A stretch of 64,000 nucleotides of DNA. It comes from Stictocephala bisonia. Its lineage: Eukaryota; Arthropoda; Insecta; Hemiptera; Membracidae. The position numbers and the translations under genes are program-made. The stretch spans positions 1,488,001 to 1,552,000 of the forward strand of contig JAQJVL010000123.1 in assembly GCA_035578905.1 (NCBI GenBank), read 5' to 3'. Under the pieces are notes generated by a model. It made no database searches. It was given only the letters and a program-made list of their open reading frames with translations, and was not told the DNA's origin. Positions 58,475-64,000 of this stretch are shown here, piece after piece (the first letter of the stretch is position 1; the number at the start of each line of letters is the position of its first letter).

Positions 58475-60198
58475 GTGCCAACAGTATATGAACTGTATGT
58501 AGGGTATATCAACAGATCGAATGTTAAATATAGTAGTTGTTCTTCATTATGAACACATAACAAGTATGTACTAATTCATTGGCGTGATTATCAATCACTG
58601 ATGTAGTACTGTTAAAAGGTGCCAACAGTATATGAACTGTATGTAGGGTATATCAACAGATCGAATGTTAAATATAGTAGTTGTTCTTCATTATGAACAC
58701 ATAACAATTATGTACTAATTCATTGGCGTAATTATCAATCACTGATGTAGTACTGTTAAAATGTGCCAACAGTATATGAACTGTATGTAGGGTATATCAA
58801 CAGATCGAATGTTAAATATAGTAGTTGTTCTTCATTATGAACACATAACAAGTATGTACTAATTCATTGGCGTGATTATCCACTGATGTAGTACTGTTAA
58901 AATGTGCCAACAGTATATGAACTGTATGTAGGGTATATCAACAGATCGAATGTTAAATATAGTAGTTGTTCATCATTATGAACACATAACAAGTATGTAC
59001 TAATTCATTGGCGTGATTATCAATCACTGATGTAGTACTGTTAAAATGTGCCAACAGTATATGAACTGTATGTAGGGTAGGTCAACAGATCGAATGTTAA
59101 ATATAGTAGTTGTTCTTCATTATGAACACATAACAAGTATGTACTAATTCATTGGCGTGATTATCAATCACTGATGTAGTACTGTTAAAATGTGCCAACA
59201 GTATGTGAACTGTATGTAGGGTATATAAACAGATCGAATGTTAAATATAGTAGTTGTTCTTCATTATGAACACATAACAAGTATGTACTAATTCATTGGC
59301 GTGATTATCAATCACTGATGTAGTACTGTTAAAATGTGCCAACAGTATGTGAACTGTATGTAGGGTATATCAACAGATCGAATGTTAAATATAGTAGTTG
59401 TTCTTCATTATGAACACATAACAAGTATGTACTAATTCATTGGCGTGATTATCAATCACTGATGTAGTACTGTTAAAATGTGCCAACAGTATATGAACTG
59501 TATGTAGGGTATATCAACAGATCGAATGTTAAATATAGTAGTTGTTCTTCATTATGAACACATAACAAGTATGTACTAATTCATTGGCGTGATTATCAAT
59601 CACTGATGTAGTACTGTTAAAATGTGCCAACAGTATATGAACTGTATGTAGGGTATATCAACAGATCGAATGTTAAATATAGTAGTTGTTCTTCATTATG
59701 AACACATAACAAGTATGTACTAAAACATTGGCGTGATTATCAATCACTGATGTAGTACTGTTAAAATGTGCCAACAGTATATGAACTGTATGTAGGGTAT
59801 ATAAACAGATCGAATGTTAAATATAGTAGTTGTTCTTCATTATGAACACATAACAAGTATGTACTAAAACATTGGCGTGATTATCAATCACTGATGTAGT
59901 ACTGTTAAAATGTGCCAACAGTATATGAACTGTATGTAGGGTATATCAACAGATCGAATGTTAAATATAGTAGTTGTTCTTCATTATGAACACATAACAA
60001 TTATGTACTAATTCATTGGCGTGATTATCAATCACTGATGTAGTACTGTTAAAATGTGCCAACAGTATATGAACTGTATGTAGGGTATATCAACAGATCG
60101 AATGTTAAATATAGTAGTTGTTCTTCATTATGAACACATTACAAGTATGTACTAATTCATTGGCGTGATTATCAATCACTGATGTAGTAATGTTAAAA
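58475..60198. repeat. 144-bp satellite, 12 copies
   Basis: Head-to-tail units begin GTGCCAACAGTATATGAACT (58475, 58619, 58763, 58904 and so on) and end GATGTAGTACTGTTAAAAT. Units are nearly identical. Markers are a 3-base CAA deletion in one unit, ATATCAAC/ATATAAAC/AGGTCAAC, AATTCATTGG/AAAACATTGG and ACAAGTATG/ACAATTATG. Each unit holds short palindromes (GTGATTATCAATCAC and GTTCTTCATTATGAAC). Non-coding. The last unit degrades at 60190. Confidence 0.97.
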
Positions 60199-60324
60199 TC
60201 TTGAAAAGTTATGGAGTTCTTTCTCTGGAAACAGTCGGTTTAGTTCTTAATGACTTATAGTTGGATCACTTTACACTGTTATTCTGATTAATAATCAATA
60301 CTTTTAGTACGTGCATATGAACAG

Positions 60325-60375
60325 ATATCGCTTTCTTATGGCCGCAGCGAACGCCTCAGTGGCTGTATTGTAAAC
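60325..60375. repeat. Dispersed repeat family R3, copy 3 (fragment)
   Basis: ATATCGCTTTCTTATGGCCG and CAGCGAACGCCTCAGTGG match 29263-29300. It starts shortly after the 144-bp satellite. Confidence 0.65.
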
Positions 60376-61554
60376 AATTTTATGTATTTTACATTGATTT
60401 TACAATGCGCAAATGTACTCTTCACGGGAACTTCTGTTGCCAACTACTTATAAAATGTCTAAATCAATTCAATTTAAAAAAAAAAGGGCTATATGTAAGA
60501 TATTGCTATAGAAATTTTATTTCTATGTTGCCTCCACCGGAAAATTAATATTATACCCACATTTGAATGTGCCCCTAAGCAGACATTTAGAGTCGGGTTA
60601 ATGATTAGGACGATCGGTAAGAAAATCACGAAGGTATTGATGAAGGTTATATGAAATTGAGTGGAAGTAAAATGTGAGCTGGAAGATATCGTCAGCTCAG
60701 CTGCGTCAGTAAATGATGGCCGTCAGGAGAGAACCCACCTGGAGCCCAAACCATTTCCTGGAGCCTGTAGAATTTGCATCTCCTGATTAACTTCACATTG
60801 ACACACGCTTACTTTATAGCCTGGCCACTCCTGAAACACACATCAGGGTCACTCGTAACGGTAACTAGATGGCCGGAATGCCGAAGGCAGTTTTCGGCAA
60901 ATTGCTGGGCGGGAGGAGGTGGGTGGGCCGTCTCCCATCATCGGCCAAGCAACTGAACCAGTTTATGCCAGTTAACAATTTAATTAATGACACGATCCTA
61001 ATGCGCTTTTAACTTGAAATTGAACTTCCTCGTTTGGAATAAACCTTTAACTGGAATTTCTACTTTTTTTGTTTTACTGGAAAGCTTGTAATGGGTGCAT
61101 ATTTATCTTCTATTTTGCATAAAAAGCGGATTGCAACTGGTTCAACTGTGATAAAGATTAATGTGATGCAGCCAAAAAGGCTCAATTTAAGTTAAAATAT
61201 CCTGCTTTTAAAATGTCCTGTTACAAATGAATTCTTTATATATTTTTTAAAAATTGTAACAATTAATTAAATAATAAATGAATAATAAGACTATGATAGA
61301 TACAAAATGAGATTGTGTACTAAGTTTTTATTTTGACACATCCCAATTTACATCATATTCAAATATTTACATCATATTCATAAATTACAAGTATATTATA
61401 GCGAAACGAAGACATATGAAGTGTATACGTTCGAAGAAAGTAGGTATTTGTAGAGTAAATGAATAGTTTAAAAATATGCTATGCACAAGGCAAAAGGAGG
61501 CGATATTTTTTATTTTCCATTATACTGTATTGAGAAACAAAGGGGCTGGGTACG
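60376..61554. other. Unassigned; GC-richer patch 60680-60960
   Basis: A balanced-composition stretch with a 60-codon + frame at 60774 that I do not recognise. The rest is AT-rich. Confidence 0.35.
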
Positions 61555-61734
61555 TTCTACCATTTTACCATTGATCTCACACATAAATTTAGTGTCTCAA
61601 ATTATCATCTGTTTTGGGGTACAGTTGTGGAGCGCTAGTGTAGTTCCATGTACCTAAATGTAAAGCAGTTTCAACCAGCTGTAGTAGCAGACCTCACTAA
61701 CTAACCAAATTACTGGTTAAATATTCATGTTATA

Positions 61735-61833
<99 letters not shown>

Positions 61834-61870
61834 AGGTGTATATAATCAAGAGTTCTACTAAACAATTACT
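61555..61870. repeat. Dispersed repeat family R2, copy 2, containing (AT)n
   Basis: Counterpart of 26797-27030. Between ATTCATGTTATATG and TTGTAGGTGTATATAATCAA it carries an uninterrupted (AT)n tract where copy 1 has ordinary sequence (TTAGATGGTTTATCT). Confidence 0.75.
61738..61830. repeat. (AT)n microsatellite, about 46 units
   Basis: An unbroken alternating AT run of roughly 92 bases. It is self-complementary and prone to cruciform extrusion and to length error in assemblies. Confidence 0.97.
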
Positions 61871-63030
61871 ATTACTCAGTTTAGTTCATAAATGAATAAA
61901 GCTTACTAAAAGAATGACAAGCCAATTACATGAACAGGTAAAGTGTGCCTGTATGCTAATGAAAATCGGCTTTGACACTTTTAATAAGTTTATTTGGTTC
62001 ATTCACATTTTTAACAAACAACGTCTTCCACGTAAGATTTACTCTACATCATATAAATGTCGTCCACAGTCTCTCAGCTTAGTTGAAGATACAAACATAT
62101 CAAGTTTGTTATCTACGATAGACGTCAACATTCAACTCTTGGGTGAAATAAAATAAAAACAATGAAATAAATGGATTCAGATGTTTTTTTTAAAGGAGGA
62201 AATCCTTACGTGAAGTTTTTAGACTCATAAAATTAAAGTTTTACATAACATTAGCCCTGATTTTTCTTCTTGATCTTTAGAACTAAGGCATTGATCATGA
62301 GTGTACGCCTAATGTAAACTTCACATTAAATTAATGTTTAGTAATACATAGCCCCTGGAATCAGTATTACATTTTGATATACATGCTCGTCCCCTCTTCA
62401 TACATTTCTGATTAGTGTTCGTCCAGATAAGTTTTGCTATGTCACCCTATCCCACTGGACTTGTTTATCCTAGGTACTACCGTATAACTGTAAATATTCA
62501 CTTGGAATAATATATTTTAAAGTTTCGATTAATTGATAATTAGTTTGGTTGAAATTTGTTTATTAGTTTAGTACCCATCACTAGTTAGGCAATTATTAAG
62601 AAGAATATCTAGGCATATTTTTTGATAAAAGTAAAACTGACTTATGAATGTAGAATATTAAAACAAATGAACTGTTTCTTAAAGCAATGATAAAAGATTT
62701 TTAAAATGTACGTTTAAAAAATTTATTTAAAATGTGTATAAATTCATTCTAACGCACGGGATTTTCGTATTTGAGAGTTAATTTTGCTTTTTGTTTATGA
62801 ATATTTTGTATGAGGTTCTTCATTAATTCATCGCCAGTTTATCTATATTCATAATTGTATCATTTTTTTACTACATATATATATAAAATATGAAATAACC
62901 GACTTTTTATTTTCCTAACGTTTCAAATATATTTAATCCAATTAATCATAAAAAACGTGGTGATGGTTATGTCCTTTGATCCTGTAAACCAATTAGGTAT
63001 CTTGTACTCAGATTGACGTGTTCTTCAGTG
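61871..63030. other. Unassigned AT-rich sequence
   Basis: An 80-codon + frame (61914-62156) has no recognisable motif. No repeat was identified. Confidence 0.35.
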
Positions 63031-63335
63031 TTCAATCAATCACTGAATACATTTACCTTCTTGAATGTGTAATTGTGTTGCGTGACGTTTATATTGTTTA
63101 CAATTTCTACCAACACCTACAATCTCAGTTTTCTTGACGGAATCAATCACATAATACATGTACCTTCTTGAATGTGTAATTGTGTTGCGTGACGTTTATA
63201 TTGTTTACAATTTCTACCAACACCTACAATCTCAGTTTTCTTGACGGAATCAATCACATAATACATTTACCTTCTTGAATGTGTAATTGTGTTGCGTTAC
63301 GTTTATATTGTTTGCAATTTCTACCAAGATCTACA
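63031..63335. repeat. 107-bp tandem repeat, about 2.8 copies
   Basis: TACCTTCTTGAATGTGTAAT followed by GTGTTGCGT(G/T)ACG starts at 63054, 63161 and 63268, exactly 107 apart. The CAATCAATCAC lead-in is also repeated. Few differences, so a recent expansion. Confidence 0.94.
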
Positions 63336-64000
63336 ATGCTAACTGAGAAATTATTTTACTTTATAAGCCAGTGATATTTTCGACAGTTGAAGATTTTCAT
63401 ATTGTAAATAGACAATGGTAACAGAGATAAGAAAGTTCTAGGTAAATTTACTTCTTTCATTTTAGCTATTACGTAATACGTATCTCACACGGTCCTTATT
63501 TTTCACCTAATTATTTAACCGTGCCATTGCAATTGCTAATTACGTCATAAATAAATGTAAAAGTTTTGTATGGGGTAAATGTGGGACTGTCCTTGGCACG
63601 ATCTCCATTTCATTATCCTATTTATAATTCATTCAGGATATGTTCAGACCGTACAGTCATTTGTGGATCTACTTTTTCTCACCCTAGTGATGAGGAAACT
63701 ACGGATGTGAGTGTTGAAGGTGAAAAGTGTCGTAACAGTGTTGACATGGCCTGAAGGTTGGCGCAGCACCTGGGCTGACACCGCCACAGTGCTGCCTCAG
63801 CAGCTGACCACGCCTCAGCCATTGCCACATACGACTTCCCTGTAAACCAGGGAAAGTTACTAATGTATCTTCTGTCATATGATACCACTGTGTAAAACTA
63901 CTTCGACAGAAACACTAAGGATGAAAATACTGGAAACGCCAAGTTTAATTAATGTCCTGTGCGATATTCTATAATAAGAAATTAAATTTTGGATAGTAAC
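63336..64000. other. Unassigned sequence at window end
   Basis: Opposed short frames (63566-63754 + and 63679-63888 -) overlap across a GC-richer patch and are not recognised. Any gene here would continue outside the window. Confidence 0.3.

Noticed and set aside
58475..60198. CRISPR-like or rDNA spacer array
   Set aside because: No spacers, no rRNA sequence adjacent, simple head-to-tail units of 144 bp.

Overview
This window looks like AT-rich, intron-poor, repeat-dense nuclear DNA from an arthropod, most likely a hemimetabolous insect such as a hemipteran. The clues are a short TTAGG run (arthropod telomere motif), a tRNA-headed SINE family, a 5S-rRNA-like repeat, a jockey/CR1-type LINE whose ORF1 has a PHD-like zinc finger, an RTE relic, and a Tc1/mariner-type transposase whose second D and E are separated by 82 residues. 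The species is inference. I found no intact host protein-coding gene. The only convincing coding sequence comes from transposable elements, and all of it is truncated or broken.

Layout. 1-3.6 kb: a hAT-like non-autonomous element (906-1833), then a TA-flanked Tc1/mariner-like element (1884-3524) that keeps the C-terminal part of its transposase. 3.6-8.8 kb: mostly unrecognised DNA with one small reverse transcriptase relic. 8.8-14.4 kb: a 5S-like repeat followed by a long degenerate LINE with ORF1 (PHD + coiled coil), endonuclease, reverse transcriptase and an AATAAA 3' end. Its endonuclease region contains an internal 44/45-bp tandem expansion, and its 3' part contains a perfect 60-bp fold-back. 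15-33 kb: minisatellites, SINE copies, two more TA-flanked inverted-repeat elements (18097-19211 and 31027-31446), a 370-bp near-palindrome (28838-29208) and several dispersed repeats.

34-35.4 kb: a 29-bp minisatellite with higher-order structure passes into 94-bp repeats. 37-42 kb: a 320-bp direct duplication and a nested stack in which a 605-bp 5'-truncated RTE element, bounded by a 10-bp target-site duplication, sits inside an older dispersed repeat. 42.8-46.7 kb: a 3.9-kb, roughly 80-bp satellite. 46.9-54.6 kb: three further tandem arrays (62, 49 and about 105 bp). 57.8-60.2 kb: a SINE, a CA/CG-rich alternating tract and a 144-bp satellite of 12 copies. 61-63.4 kb: a long (AT)n tract and a 107-bp tandem repeat.

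No genes cooperate here in an operon or pathway sense. The window is best read as heterochromatin-like or intergenic/intronic DNA built by transposition, nested insertion and tandem amplification. The items most worth follow-up are the DD82E-type element with intact ends, the nested RTE insertion, the satellite arrays with higher-order structure, and the two long perfect or near-perfect fold-backs.
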